Assembly (NCBI RefSeq): GCF_040448695.1
Contig: NZ_CP159307.1
Coordinates: 992,001-1,056,000 of the forward strand
Length of the DNA stretch: 64,000 nt
DNA from: Dehalogenimonas sp. 4OHTPN
Lineage (GTDB): Bacteria; Chloroflexota; Dehalococcoidia; Dehalococcoidales; Dehalococcoidaceae
Direction of reading: 5' to 3'
The first letter of the stretch is position 1; every line of letters starts with the position of its first letter. This document shows positions 48,289-57,750 of the stretch, in pieces. The notes under the pieces are model-generated. The model saw only the letters and a list, made by a program, of their open reading frames with translations. It searched no databases and was not told the DNA's origin. The position numbers were made by a program, and so were the translations under genes.

Positions 48289-49223
48289 TAGACGCATTCC
48301 GTTTTCTTTAAGACCTGCCGGGCTTTGGCAACGTCTTCTTTGATCTGGTTGAGCAGTTTATCCGGCGAGGCGAATTTTTCTTCCGGACGAATCTGCTCTA
48401 TTATAGCAATTTCCAACCTGTGGCCGTAAAGCTGACCGTTGAAATCCAGCAGGTGGGTTTCCACCGTCCGGTTCCCGACACCAAAGGTGGGCCGGGTTCC
48501 GATGTTGGTGATGGAGGGTATTGCTTGCCCGTTGATAGACGCGATGGTGGCGTAGACGCCGTCTGCAGGTAGCGCTTGGTCTGCGGCGATCTCCAGATTA
48601 GCAGTGGGGAAGCCCAGTTTCGCGCCCCGGCCTTCCCCTCTTGCCACATTTCCTTCCAAACTGAAGCAGCGCCCCAGAAGGTCGTGGACCTTTTTCATGT
48701 TGCTTTCGGCCATGGCTTTACGCACCAGCGTGGAGGACACTTTATGGCCGGCCTTGAGCTGCGGTGGTACCACGATAAGGTTAAAGCCGTACTTTTCGCC
48801 TATCGCTTTTAGGGAGGCTATATCCCCTTCCCTTCCCTTGCCCAGGGCGAAGTCCGGCCCGACCACCAAGCCGGTTAACGACAAGTGTTTCTTTAAAAGC
48901 CGGATGAATTCCAAAGCCGGCAAAGACGCCAGTTCTTCGGTGAAGGCCAGCGTAATAACCAGGTCGATACCAGTGGATTTTAACAACGTAATTCGCCGGT
49001 CGAGAGAGGTTAGGTGTGGTAATTCTTTATGCTTGCCAAGTACCTGACGGGGGTGGCCGGCGAAGGTAACGACGGCTGATAGCGCCCCGATTTTCTTTGC
49101 CTGGCGTATGGTCTCTGCGATCAGTGCTTGATGGCCCAGGTGTACGCCGTCGAAAACGCCGATGGTCAACACTACCGGTCGAGGCGGGTGGACTTTTAAG
49201 AGTTCAGACTCGATCTGCGTCAC
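48288..49223 (-). CDS. ribF: bifunctional riboflavin kinase/FAD synthetase
   Basis: The 311-residue enzyme makes FMN and FAD from riboflavin. The N-terminal adenylyltransferase half has GVFDGVHLGHQALI near residue 23. The C-terminal flavokinase half has GKGREGDI and later GFPTANL and GTRPTFG. The GTG or ATG start lies just after a hairpin leader. It is the first gene of the run down to pdxT. Confidence 0.95.
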   Translation of the reverse strand: MTQIESELLKVHPPRPVVLTIGVFDGVHLGHQALIAETIRQAKKIGALSAVVTFAGHPRQVLGKHKELPHLTSLDRRITLLKSTGIDLVITLAFTEELASLPALEFIRLLKKHLSLTGLVVGPDFALGKGREGDIASLKAIGEKYGFNLIVVPPQLKAGHKVSSTLVRKAMAESNMKKVHDLLGRCFSLEGNVARGEGRGAKLGFPTANLEIAADQALPADGVYATIASINGQAIPSITNIGTRPTFGVGNRTVETHLLDFNGQLYGHRLEIAIIEQIRPEEKFASPDKLLNQIKEDVAKARQVLKKTECV

Positions 49224-49238
49224 GGTCTTGAAATTCGA

Positions 49239-49260
49239 AGAGGGGATCGATGTCCCCTCT
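49239..49260. promoter_or_regulatory. hairpin in the ribF leader
   Basis: AGAGGGGA and TCCCCTCT form an 8-bp stem, about 15 nt before the ribF start in its transcript. There is no T run on the correct side, so it is not a terminator. It does not match an FMN riboswitch. Confidence 0.45.
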
Positions 49261-49284
49261 AAAAAACACGTTCAAGTTGGCGCT

Positions 49285-49313
49285 ATATTAACACCACTTA
49301 GGGAGAGTGTCAA
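49285..49313 (-). promoter_or_regulatory. promoter of the ribF operon
   Basis: On the minus strand TTGACA (complement of 49308-49313) and TAATAT (complement of 49285-49290) are 17 bp apart. Transcription would start near 49278. Confidence 0.75.
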
Positions 49314-49396
49314 TCGAGGTGGCACTGGAAAAATGTATTAAGGTACAATTGAAATCCTAACTTATGAAGCTCGTCCCATCGATTTGAGGATGTCAA

Positions 49397-50374
49397 ATGA
49401 TCTGGATCCAGCTAGCAATTTGTTTTGCGATTTTACTCTACGCCGGTGCCCGTTTAACGAAATACGCCGATACACTCGCAAAAAAAACCAAACTCGGAGG
49501 CTTGTGGATTGGGTTAGTGCTGGTAGCCACAATCACTTCGATTCCTGAGACCATTGCTGCAGCCAGTGCCACCGCTATATTTAATGATGATGATTTGGCT
49601 TTGAGTACCCTCTACGGTGGAAACACATTTAACCTACTAATGATAGGAGTAATGGACCTCTTAAATCAGAAGCTGCCCCTATTAAAGGCTGTGAGCCGGC
49701 GCCAAGTTTTCATATTGTTCAGTGGCATCATTCTACTTTCGGTTTCAGGAATCGCTATTGTCATGGGCTCAACAGCAGCAATACTTCTTGGCACAGTGAG
49801 CTTGACAAGTATATTTTTATTATTATTATATTTTGTACTATTGTATTATCAGCAAAAAACGGCAACAAAAGAAGAAACACAAGATGGATATTTGCCCTTA
49901 GCTTGGCGGAGTTTCATCCTAAAGTTAATACTCGCATCTTCAGCCGTTGTGATTGCCGGGATTTGGTTATCCTATGTTGGGGAACAAATATCCATAATCA
50001 CCGGACTCTCTTCGAGTTTTGTGGGCGCGTTAGTTCTCGGCATCACTACGTCGGCTCCGGAAGTTATCGTTAGCCTTATCGCTCTCAGGATTGGGGCCGT
50101 TGATCTTGCGGTCGCCAACATGGCCGGAAGTATTATGTATCGAGCGTCTATTATTATCGTTCCGGACATATTCGGAGGGGGGGCAATACTAACTTCAGTC
50201 TCGGGAGACAACCTGGTACTGATAGCAGCTGCCGTAATTATGGCACTTGTCGCGATAATCGGTATAAATTACCCGGGCAGAAAACAACTTGGTGGCTTGT
50301 TCAGCTGGTATACGCCGGTGATTATCGGAATATATCTGGTTAGCGCTTTTGTCGTGTTTTCATCAGTAGAATAG
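49397..50374 (+). CDS. sodium/calcium exchanger (NCX)-type membrane protein
   Basis: This 325-residue membrane protein has about ten helices in two repeats. Each repeat holds an alpha motif. The first is ATITSIPETIAAASA near residue 48; the second is GITTSAPEVIVSLIAL near residue 215, followed by NMAGSIMYR. These are the cation-binding parts of the NCX/CaCA family, though divergent. The transported ion is not certain. Codon use and base content are AT-rich, and it is the first gene of the AT-rich block. Its short leader carries TGAGGA as ribosome-binding site. Confidence 0.87.
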   Translation: MIWIQLAICFAILLYAGARLTKYADTLAKKTKLGGLWIGLVLVATITSIPETIAAASATAIFNDDDLALSTLYGGNTFNLLMIGVMDLLNQKLPLLKAVSRRQVFILFSGIILLSVSGIAIVMGSTAAILLGTVSLTSIFLLLLYFVLLYYQQKTATKEETQDGYLPLAWRSFILKLILASSAVVIAGIWLSYVGEQISIITGLSSSFVGALVLGITTSAPEVIVSLIALRIGAVDLAVANMAGSIMYRASIIIVPDIFGGGAILTSVSGDNLVLIAAAVIMALVAIIGINYPGRKQLGGLFSWYTPVIIGIYLVSAFVVFSSVE

Positions 50375-50407
50375 CATTAAAAGGATTGTGATAATCCGGA
50401 ATTGGCC

Positions 50408-51241
50408 CTATTGGGTGAGTTGTTTCTGAATCTCGTCGTCGATTTCCGCTGAAAGATCGTGTCCCTTGATAGGTTGCCCCTCACAGTTTACAACCACCTT
50501 GCGGGCGACTCTAATCCTTCCCTGGCTGAAAGCTTTAATCGTCAAACAGATTAACGGCATTTCCCGGATAAATCCCTGCCTGCGGATTTCCTTAAACAGT
50601 TGATTATTTTCGCCTTCACCTTTTACTATCGTTTCCGACGTCTGGTTGTTTATTTTGTTCCAAAACTCGTCGAAGGAAGGGCCGCGAACCGGATACCGGC
50701 AATAACTGACCACGGGTCCTCTATCGAGTTCAGGCGTAACTAAATGCATCATTACACCGGAGCTTTCAGACCTCGAGTCGATCAATTTCCAGATCACTTC
50801 CTGCCATGTACCAGTAGGCCCGTCAGGAGCTGCTGGATGCAGATTAATCATATCGAAGGTTGAACACAACTCCGGTCCAACTACGAGCATGTAGCCTGCC
50901 ATGACACATATATCAGGTTTATGGAATTGGGACAGGATATTAATTATCTCCCTGTCGTAATCTAACCGCCATTCGGGAAGAGGTTCTACGTTGGTTTTAT
51001 CGGAGATACCTCTGGATTGCCGATATTTTTTATATGAAAAATGAACTACTGGAATCCTGTATTCACGTGCTAGATTAATAAATAAGTCTGTTTCCGGAGA
51101 TTCGCCGGGATCCCTAGACATAAAGATAAATTCAATCCTAGCGTCGATATTCCCCGATATGATCTTTTGTTGAACCGCGGAGAGTAGGTTGCGTGATCCC
51201 GGTCCCTTTGCTGTTGTAAACCATCCGATGGAATATTTCAT
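50408..51241 (-). CDS. formyltransferase-family protein (PurN-like fold)
   Basis: The 277-residue protein starts at ATG 51241. The formyltransferase core is visible: MINLHPAAPDGPTGTWQEVI, which gives the Asn-x-His pair, and LDRGPVVSY with the catalytic Asp. These are the three residues of PurN/Fmt enzymes. The N-terminus and C-terminal extension differ from purine PurN, so the acceptor is unclear. It is the last gene of the dprA-topA-xerC-pepQ-PHP run, one base after the PHP stop codon. Confidence 0.8.
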   Translation of the reverse strand: MKYSIGWFTTAKGPGSRNLLSAVQQKIISGNIDARIEFIFMSRDPGESPETDLFINLAREYRIPVVHFSYKKYRQSRGISDKTNVEPLPEWRLDYDREIINILSQFHKPDICVMAGYMLVVGPELCSTFDMINLHPAAPDGPTGTWQEVIWKLIDSRSESSGVMMHLVTPELDRGPVVSYCRYPVRGPSFDEFWNKINNQTSETIVKGEGENNQLFKEIRRQGFIREMPLICLTIKAFSQGRIRVARKVVVNCEGQPIKGHDLSAEIDDEIQKQLTQ

Positions 51242-51242
51242 T

Positions 51243-51899
51243 TTAGCCTGTGAACTTTCGTTTGATGCGTTGGGCGGTGGAATTAAGATGAACAAGCGGA
51301 CTGTTGCACCGACCATGGATAGTCGCATTTTTCAGGGATGACAAAAACTCATCTCTATTGTTGAATGGCTGCATCAAAACATAAGCTTTGCCGAGCTCCT
51401 CGGGTGAATGGGCATCAGAGCCGGCGCTCTGTGCCAGGCCGTATCTGGCGGCAAAATCACGTGCTTTGTTGACAAATGATGGCAATACAATTCGGGCGTT
51501 CAGCACTTCAAGAATATCAATTTGTCCGGATTCAACCAGTTTATTAGTCATTCTGGGATCGAGCGCAGAACCTCGCAAGGAATCAAAAGGGTGGGGGATA
51601 CAAACCAGTCCGCTTTGGTTTCGTATTGACTTGATCGTTGCCTCAACGGATTGACCAGACGGGATTGTCTCCGTTAAAAAAAGCCCCATAATTTCACCGC
51701 GGTCAGTCAATATCTCTTCGCCAACAATTATGGGTATTGGAGAGAGTTTTTTGAATTCTAGGGCACCTTCCGTGGTCCCGTGGTCAGTGATTGCGATAGC
51801 CCCCAATCCCACTTCATTACAACGGGCGATCAATTCCTCAATTGTGGTCGAGGCATCCATGGAATAGCGAGTGTGAATATGTAAATCGACTTTTATCAT
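51243..51899 (-). CDS. PHP-domain phosphoesterase
   Basis: The 218-residue protein of the PHP superfamily starts MIKVDLHIHTRYS. Metal ligands are visible in DLHIHTRYS, ITDHGTT, the Glu of VGEEIL, CIPHPFDS and GSDAHSPEE. It is likely a metal-dependent phosphoesterase, as in TrpH-like nucleases. ATG 51899 is preferred to an upstream start. It is coupled to the M24 peptidase gene (13 bp apart). Confidence 0.87.
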   Translation of the reverse strand: MIKVDLHIHTRYSMDASTTIEELIARCNEVGLGAIAITDHGTTEGALEFKKLSPIPIIVGEEILTDRGEIMGLFLTETIPSGQSVEATIKSIRNQSGLVCIPHPFDSLRGSALDPRMTNKLVESGQIDILEVLNARIVLPSFVNKARDFAARYGLAQSAGSDAHSPEELGKAYVLMQPFNNRDEFLSSLKNATIHGRCNSPLVHLNSTAQRIKRKFTG

Positions 51900-51912
51900 T
51901 GATAATACCAAC

Positions 51913-52983
51913 CTATTTCGGAAAATGTGTCAATACCTTGACTCTGCCATTTTCCAGAACGACGTCATCTTCAATACGAATGCCGCCCCAGCCGGTTACA
52001 TAAATCCCCGGTTCTACTGTGAAGACCATACCATCAGTTAGGATGCCCGTTGAATTTGGACCGATGGCAGGTTTCTCATGGACTTCCAATCCAATCCCAT
52101 GCCCCAAGCTGTGTCCGAAACATTCACCATAGCCGGCAGATGTGATGCACTCGCGGGCTAACCTATCCGCTGTAGTAGCAGACATCCCGGATTCGATCCC
52201 GCCAATCGCAATTTGCTGCGCTTGGAGGACAATATTATAGAGTTTCATGAAGTGCTGGTCCAGATTCCCAAGCCAAAAAGTCCGCGTAAGATCTCCGCAA
52301 TAACCATTGAGTTTAGCTCCTAGATCTATGACCAACGGCTCGTTTGGTTGGAGGGGGCGGTCAGATGGCGTCGCATGAGGGAGAGCAGACGCAGGTCCGC
52401 CCGCGACGATAACCGGGAAAGCCAACTCACCACCAGCTTCCCGAATGTACTTCTCCAATTCCCAGGCTAGTTTCTTTTCAGAAATTCCTGGGCGCATGTA
52501 TCGCTCTGACACTTGAACTAAAGCCTCGCAGGTAAGACGAGCGGCGCTTTCAATTTGTAGAATTTCATTTTTACTTTTCGCGGCTCTGAAGTCCTCCACC
52601 ATGTCGTTTAAGGGGATGAGTTTTGCTGAGGAAGACGAGCCTTCTAAAGCACCCTTAAACCGATCAAACTCCGCGATGGTTATGAATCCGGCCTCGATTC
52701 CGAGCACATTTACTCCCATGTCGCGAATAAGAGGTGGGAACCATTGACTGACCGGACCTTCAATTTTCCTTACACCAAAAAGATCAGGCACTTCGCTATT
52801 TGCCTGTTCGACGTAACGGAAATCAGTCGCAAGTATCGTATGAACCGGAGTCAGAATGACGTATCCATTCGACCCTGTAAATCCGGTGATATACCTGATA
52901 TTCTCAGGCTTGTTGATTAACAGTCCGTCAATGCCAAATACTTCAAAACGCCCTCGAAATTTTTGGATAAAGTCGGTACTCAA
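51913..52983 (-). CDS. pepQ: M24 family Xaa-Pro peptidase
   Basis: The 356-residue pita-bread metallopeptidase removes N-terminal residues before proline or splits X-Pro dipeptides. The five metal ligands are present: the Asp pair in VIDLGAKLNGYCGDLTRTF, the His in GHSLGHGIGLEVHE, and the Glu residues in FTVEPGIYV and GGIRIEDDV. The N-terminal creatinase-like domain covers about 1-125. It is one base from xerC. Confidence 0.93.
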   Translation of the reverse strand: MSTDFIQKFRGRFEVFGIDGLLINKPENIRYITGFTGSNGYVILTPVHTILATDFRYVEQANSEVPDLFGVRKIEGPVSQWFPPLIRDMGVNVLGIEAGFITIAEFDRFKGALEGSSSSAKLIPLNDMVEDFRAAKSKNEILQIESAARLTCEALVQVSERYMRPGISEKKLAWELEKYIREAGGELAFPVIVAGGPASALPHATPSDRPLQPNEPLVIDLGAKLNGYCGDLTRTFWLGNLDQHFMKLYNIVLQAQQIAIGGIESGMSATTADRLARECITSAGYGECFGHSLGHGIGLEVHEKPAIGPNSTGILTDGMVFTVEPGIYVTGWGGIRIEDDVVLENGRVKVLTHFPK

Positions 52984-52984
52984 G

Positions 52985-53959
52985 TTATTCTCTCTCCGGA
53001 TGCGCGAATGGATGAGCAGATAGGTATATCTTTTTTGCCTGGTGGCGACTAACGTGGGTGTATATTTGTGTTGTTTGAAGCGATGAGTGGCCTAACAATT
53101 CTTGGACAACCCGAAGATCAGCTCCGCCGTCGAGCAAATGGGTTGCGAAGCTGTGACGCAGCAAATGTGGGTGAACCTCCTGGCGGATTTCGGCCTGTTT
53201 AGCATAAGCCAAAATCTTCTCCTGAATAGAACGAACCGACAGTCTTCCGCCCCGATAGTTCAAAAACAGGGCGTTTGGCCGATTTTTTGCCAGAAATGAA
53301 GGCCTTCCACACTTAATATATCGTTTGATTGCGACCACTGCAGGCTGACCGATCAATACAAGGCGCTCTTTTTCGCCCTTGCCGATCACCTTTAATTCAC
53401 GGCTGTAAAGGTCAAGCTGATTGAGGTCAATCGAAGCCAACTCAGACACTCTGAGACCAGCTGCATAAAACAATTCCATAATAGCCCGATCACGCAACCC
53501 TTGCGGGGTCCCTGGATCAGGGGTATCCAGCAGCCGATTTATTTCTTCGGTGGTTAAGAATTCAGGTAATCGCCGGTCCAGTTTCATTGAAAAGGCCGAC
53601 AACCGGTTCCTGCCCCTTCGAGATAAAGGGAATGGACATTCGGTCACAAGCGTTTCACGGAGCATGTAACGGAACAATGAGCGGATGGCGGAAAGTTTGC
53701 GCGCGACCGAACCTTTTACAATACCTTGTGAGAAATTCCATGCCATGAAATCCCTGATCACCTGTTTGGTGACCTGGTTCGGGAATTCGATATTTCTTAA
53801 TCTGAGATACTGGAAAAATCCTTTTGGCTCGCCTTCTTCTAGATTACCATTAAGATCGCCGAGATAATTCCGAATGGTTCGTGGCGAAAGATGCTGTTCG
53901 GATTGGAGATAGTTCACATACCCCTCGAGCCAATTTGGCGGCAATGTTGTGTCCAACAT
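52985..53959 (-). CDS. xerC: XerC/XerD-type tyrosine recombinase
   Basis: The 324-residue recombinase has the N-terminal core-binding domain (LEGYVNYLQSEQHLSPRTIR) and the catalytic R..HxxR..H/W..Y set: Arg in AGLRVSELASID, HLLRHSFATHLLDGG, then LLGHSSLQTTQIYTH with Tyr. Xer proteins resolve chromosome dimers at dif. No dif-like site was recognised in the window. The gene sits with topA and dprA, as in many bacteria, so it is taken as a housekeeping Xer, not a phage integrase. Confidence 0.9.
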   Translation of the reverse strand: MLDTTLPPNWLEGYVNYLQSEQHLSPRTIRNYLGDLNGNLEEGEPKGFFQYLRLRNIEFPNQVTKQVIRDFMAWNFSQGIVKGSVARKLSAIRSLFRYMLRETLVTECPFPLSRRGRNRLSAFSMKLDRRLPEFLTTEEINRLLDTPDPGTPQGLRDRAIMELFYAAGLRVSELASIDLNQLDLYSRELKVIGKGEKERLVLIGQPAVVAIKRYIKCGRPSFLAKNRPNALFLNYRGGRLSVRSIQEKILAYAKQAEIRQEVHPHLLRHSFATHLLDGGADLRVVQELLGHSSLQTTQIYTHVSRHQAKKIYLSAHPFAHPERE

Positions 53960-53976
53960 CGTTACCCGTTCACTAC

Positions 53977-56169
53977 TTACGTACCGGCGCTAGTCTTTTT
54001 TACTACAGTGCGATGCCTTCGGACAGGCGGCTTATGGATTTTGGAAGAACTGGATTTAGGGGAACGCCGTCGCAAAGGTTTATAAGCTTCACAGACTGGA
54101 TTTTGGCATACGTTCACACCTGGTTTTACTTCAACAACCAGACCTCCGCACATTGGACAAGGTTCAAGTAACGGTTTGGTGTTAATTGCAAAGGCATGTT
54201 TCGGGAATGCGCTGCATCCGTAAAACAGTTTTCCCTTCTTAGTGAACCGTCCAATTAACTCCCCATCTTCAGGACATCCGGGACAGGGTACTCCAGTACG
54301 AATTCGGAAAGATTGACGAAAGGAGCAGGAAGGGCACTCCATATATTTTCCGAACCTGCCGATTTTTATTAACAGGGGACCTCTCGAACATTGAGGGCAA
54401 TACTCAGTGGAAACTTCTACTGGAAGAGGCACCCTTTCTAACTGTTCTTCGGCTGCAGTTAAATTATTACTAAAGGGAATAAAGAAATCCCGGACTACTC
54501 CAACCCAGTCAATTCCTTCAGCGGCGACTCTGTCTAATTCGGTTTCCATCTGGGCAGTAAACCTGGTGTCGAACAACTCGGGAAACTGCTGTACCAGCAT
54601 ATCGGAGACGGTCATTCCCAGTTCGGTGGGTTTGAACAAGCCTTTCTCCTTGGTGACATATTCGCGTTCCTGGACAACGCTTAAAATGGGAGCGTAAGTA
54701 GAAGGCCGGCCAATACCATATTGCTCCAGTGTTTTCACTAGTGTTGCTTCACTAAAGCGCGGTTGCGGTTGGGTAAAACGTTGCGCTTTGTGAATCCCCT
54801 TGACGAGCAGTTCTTCATTTTGCACCAGCTCCGGTATCGGCGGCGTTTTGATCTCTTCTGTATCGTCGCGGCTCTCAACATAGAGGCTAATGAACCCTGG
54901 GAATATATTTTCAGTTTGTTGACAACGGAGAATATACGCCCCCTTCGAGCCGGCAATTTTTGCGGTAATATCGACAACGGTATTTTTATATTTGGCTGCG
55001 GTCATTTGGGATGCAACCATTCGCTGCCAGATAAGCTGGTATAATTTGAATTGATTGGTTTCAAGATACTCTTTTATTAATTGAGGTTCGCGCTCGATGC
55101 TCGTTGGCCTTATGGCTTCATGTGCTTCTTGCGCTCCTTTTACGGAACTGGTAAAAGACCGAACGTTTTTAGGCAGATAAGCGATCCCAAATTGTCTCTC
55201 GATATATTTTCTCGCCTCGGAGATCGCCGACCCGGAAACCTGAATCGAATCGGTTCGCATGTAGGTTATGAGACCTACACTGCCCTCGGTTCCTATCGGT
55301 AAGCCTTCATACAATTGCTGGGCAATCGCCATTGTTTGACGTGCCGTGAACCGAAACTTACGATAAGCTTCTTGCTGGAGTGTGCTGGTAATAAAAGGGG
55401 GAGAAGGCTGCTTTATTACCTCCTTGACTCCGACGCTGGATACCGAATATTTGGTAGATCCAAGATCCTTCTCAACCGCCAGTGCTTGTTCTTCGGTTTT
55501 GATGCTTATCCTTCTTTTTTCACCCTGCCCGATGAGCGTAGCTTTGAACTTCTGAGTTGAATTATGTTTAACCAAATCAACTTCTATGGTCCAATACTCC
55601 TCAGGTTTGAAGGAAAGAATTTCGCGTTCTCTATCGACGATTATTCGCAGGGCTACAGATTGGACACGGCCTGCAGATAAACCGCGGCGGATCTTTTTCC
55701 ACAATAGGGGCGAAAGCTTATACCCAACTAATCGATCGAGTATGCGCCGGGCTTGTTGAGCGTTTACCAGATTCATATTAATTTCACGCGGTGAATTAAA
55801 GGCCGCGATTATTGCTTCCGGCGTAATCTCATGAAAAGTCACCCGTTTGCATGACGCCCGGAGCGTACAAATAGATTCTTTCAGGTGCCATGCTATTGCT
55901 TCGCCCTCCCGGTCAGGATCTGTCGCTAAATATACCGCAGAGGCTTTGGAGAGCCCTTCTTTTAATTCTTTCAGAATTGATGATTTGTCTCGCATCACTA
56001 AGTATTGCGGTTTAAAGTCATTTTCAATATCAACGCCGAGCTTGCTTTTCGGCAAGTCACGGATATGTCCCATCGAAGCCTTGACGATATATTTAGGACC
56101 GAGGATACGGGAAAGAGTCCTTGCTTTGGCAGGGGACTCAACAATAACGAAATTCATGGGTGACTTCAT
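53977..56169 (-). CDS. topA: DNA topoisomerase I
   Basis: The 730-residue type IA topoisomerase relaxes negative supercoils. The Toprim domain shows VIVESPAKARTL and ATDPDREGEAIAWHL. The active Tyr lies in VGLITYMRTDS near residue 300. At the C-terminus are three zinc-finger-like modules (CPQCSRG, then CPGCPEDGE, then CPMCGG). A second ATG at 56157 also fits. It lies 12 bases after dprA and 18 bases before xerC. Confidence 0.96.
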   Translation of the reverse strand: MKSPMNFVIVESPAKARTLSRILGPKYIVKASMGHIRDLPKSKLGVDIENDFKPQYLVMRDKSSILKELKEGLSKASAVYLATDPDREGEAIAWHLKESICTLRASCKRVTFHEITPEAIIAAFNSPREINMNLVNAQQARRILDRLVGYKLSPLLWKKIRRGLSAGRVQSVALRIIVDREREILSFKPEEYWTIEVDLVKHNSTQKFKATLIGQGEKRRISIKTEEQALAVEKDLGSTKYSVSSVGVKEVIKQPSPPFITSTLQQEAYRKFRFTARQTMAIAQQLYEGLPIGTEGSVGLITYMRTDSIQVSGSAISEARKYIERQFGIAYLPKNVRSFTSSVKGAQEAHEAIRPTSIEREPQLIKEYLETNQFKLYQLIWQRMVASQMTAAKYKNTVVDITAKIAGSKGAYILRCQQTENIFPGFISLYVESRDDTEEIKTPPIPELVQNEELLVKGIHKAQRFTQPQPRFSEATLVKTLEQYGIGRPSTYAPILSVVQEREYVTKEKGLFKPTELGMTVSDMLVQQFPELFDTRFTAQMETELDRVAAEGIDWVGVVRDFFIPFSNNLTAAEEQLERVPLPVEVSTEYCPQCSRGPLLIKIGRFGKYMECPSCSFRQSFRIRTGVPCPGCPEDGELIGRFTKKGKLFYGCSAFPKHAFAINTKPLLEPCPMCGGLVVEVKPGVNVCQNPVCEAYKPLRRRSPKSSSSKIHKPPVRRHRTVVKKTSAGT

Positions 56170-56180
56170 TTTACTCTCGT

Positions 56181-57287
56181 TTACGACTCCTTAATCACCC
56201 TAGAAAGTGTATAGTTCATACCGCCAAGGTGTTTGACTGTTCCTTTCAATTCCATCATCGATAAAGTTGAGCTTACCGTTGAGGCAGATAGTTTGGATGC
56301 GCGGCAAATTTCGTCAATGTGTATCGGCTCCACACCAAGATATCCGATTAAGATTTTTTCATTTTCAGTCTCAGGGAGTGTTTCTTTGAATTCAAGTTGT
56401 GTAGCAATTGATTCAATATTGAGCTCTGCTAAAATGTCGGATTCGTTTCTGATCAACTTTGCACCTTGTTGAATCAACCGGTTTGTTCCAGAACTCTTGG
56501 CTGAGAAAATGTTTCCCGGAATCGCGAATACCTCTCGGTTTTGGTCTAAAGCGTATTCGGCGGTAATTAAAGCCCCGGATTTTTCGCCAGCTTCAGTTAC
56601 CAGTGTCCCCAACGTCAAGCCTGAGAGGATGCGGTTACGCCGGGGGAAATTTTCAGGTCTTGGTCCCATATCCATCGCGCACTCTGAAATGAGTGCCCCA
56701 TTTTCAATTATTTGCTTAGCGATGGCTGTGTTTTCTGGTGGGTACACTACATTAACCCCGGAGCCGAGTACTCCGATCGTCCGACCGCCCGCTTTTAGGG
56801 CAGAAGAGTGGGAAATCGTATCTATCCCGCGGGCCAAACCTGAAGCGATGGTGATATTATTTCGGCTAAGCGCGGTTACGATCTCCTCGGTCACTTGCTT
56901 CCCATAAGCTGTTGGATTTCGTGTCCCCACCACCGCGATAGAAAACTGGTCCTCAGGAAGAAGATTGCCCTTAATATACAAAACTGGTGGATAATCGTAA
57001 ATCTCCTTGAGGCGGGAAGGATACTTTGGGCTGTCCGCGGTGACGATGGAAACACCGAAACGACCTGCTTTTTCCAGTTCACGCGCTGGTTCAACTTTAG
57101 ATCGCCAATAAACAATTGAGTTAATCGTACCGCAATCAAGGCCGACCTTCGATAATTCCGCTTCGTTGGCCTTCCAGGCGGTCGAAAGATCTCCGAAGTA
57201 TTTCTCCAGCATTGAAAGCCGGACCCGGCCGATACCTGGAATAAGACTGAAACCCAGGTAATAGACAGTGTTACCCTGTTCGTTCAA
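56181..57287 (-). CDS. dprA: DNA processing protein DprA
   Basis: The 368-residue protein binds single-stranded DNA and loads RecA in natural transformation. The Rossmann-like core shows VGTRNPTAYGKQV, IASGLARGIDTISH, and VLGSGVNVVYPPEN with its proline-loop. A C-terminal winged-helix segment (about 310-368) follows. The start is TTG 57287; a promoter reading TTGTCT, 17 bp, TAAAAT ends nine bases upstream. It opens the AT-rich dprA-topA-xerC run. Confidence 0.93.
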   Translation of the reverse strand: MNEQGNTVYYLGFSLIPGIGRVRLSMLEKYFGDLSTAWKANEAELSKVGLDCGTINSIVYWRSKVEPARELEKAGRFGVSIVTADSPKYPSRLKEIYDYPPVLYIKGNLLPEDQFSIAVVGTRNPTAYGKQVTEEIVTALSRNNITIASGLARGIDTISHSSALKAGGRTIGVLGSGVNVVYPPENTAIAKQIIENGALISECAMDMGPRPENFPRRNRILSGLTLGTLVTEAGEKSGALITAEYALDQNREVFAIPGNIFSAKSSGTNRLIQQGAKLIRNESDILAELNIESIATQLEFKETLPETENEKILIGYLGVEPIHIDEICRASKLSASTVSSTLSMMELKGTVKHLGGMNYTLSRVIKES

Positions 57288-57358
57288 AGCGTCGCAATTT
57301 TAACACAGGGCATTGTGAGAGACAATCGTTCAGGAATGACTGGTTGGAACATTAGATT

Positions 57359-57448
<90 letters not shown>

Positions 57449-57480
57449 GCAAAGTGGTTGATTGCCTGAAGAACCCGCCA

Positions 57481-57509
57481 ATGATAAATTAATGCGTCCG
57501 GTTAGTCAA
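57481..57509 (-). promoter_or_regulatory. promoter of tRNA-Ser
   Basis: On the minus strand TTGACT (complement of 57504-57509) and TATCAT (complement of 57481-57486) are 17 bp apart, upstream of tRNA-Ser. Confidence 0.65.
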
Positions 57510-57644
57510 CAATGGAAAACACTTTTGGAGCACTGCTCTGCGTATTACCACTATGAGTATTTGCCAGGTACTAGTACCGCATGTTATATTTAGAAAAATA
57601 TACCCTTCGAGCCGTCCCGGCCTAACTTTCAAAAAGAGACATGG

Positions 57645-57730
57645 CAGGCGGCCAGTCAGGGTGTCGCTGGAAACGGCGGCGCCTCCCGTTTTCGGAAAGG
57701 AGGGGCATGAACGCTTACGCCGTCCTTCGC
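57645..57730 (+). ncRNA. candidate molybdenum-cofactor riboswitch before moaA
   Basis: A folded leader lies before moaA. CCTCC (57682-57686) pairs with GGAGG (57699-57703) around a CCGTTTTCGGAAA-type loop, within an outer stem CGGCG (57674-57678) with CGCCG (57718-57722). The GCCTCCC...GGAAAGGAGGGGCAT core resembles the Moco riboswitch as I remember it. I cannot confirm the class or its exact limits. Confidence 0.5.
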
Positions 57731-57750
57731 TTGAGGGATTGTTTGATCCA

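Noticed and set aside
49224-49396. FMN riboswitch before ribF, or attachment site at the left edge of the AT-rich block
   Set aside because: No FMN aptamer pattern is present, only a short hairpin. No convincing copy of the tRNA-Ser 3' end was found here.
52985-53959. Phage or island integrase next to tRNA-Ser
   Set aside because: The recombinase is in the common topA/dprA/xerC context, not adjacent to the tRNA, and no att duplication or phage genes are seen. Kept as housekeeping Xer.
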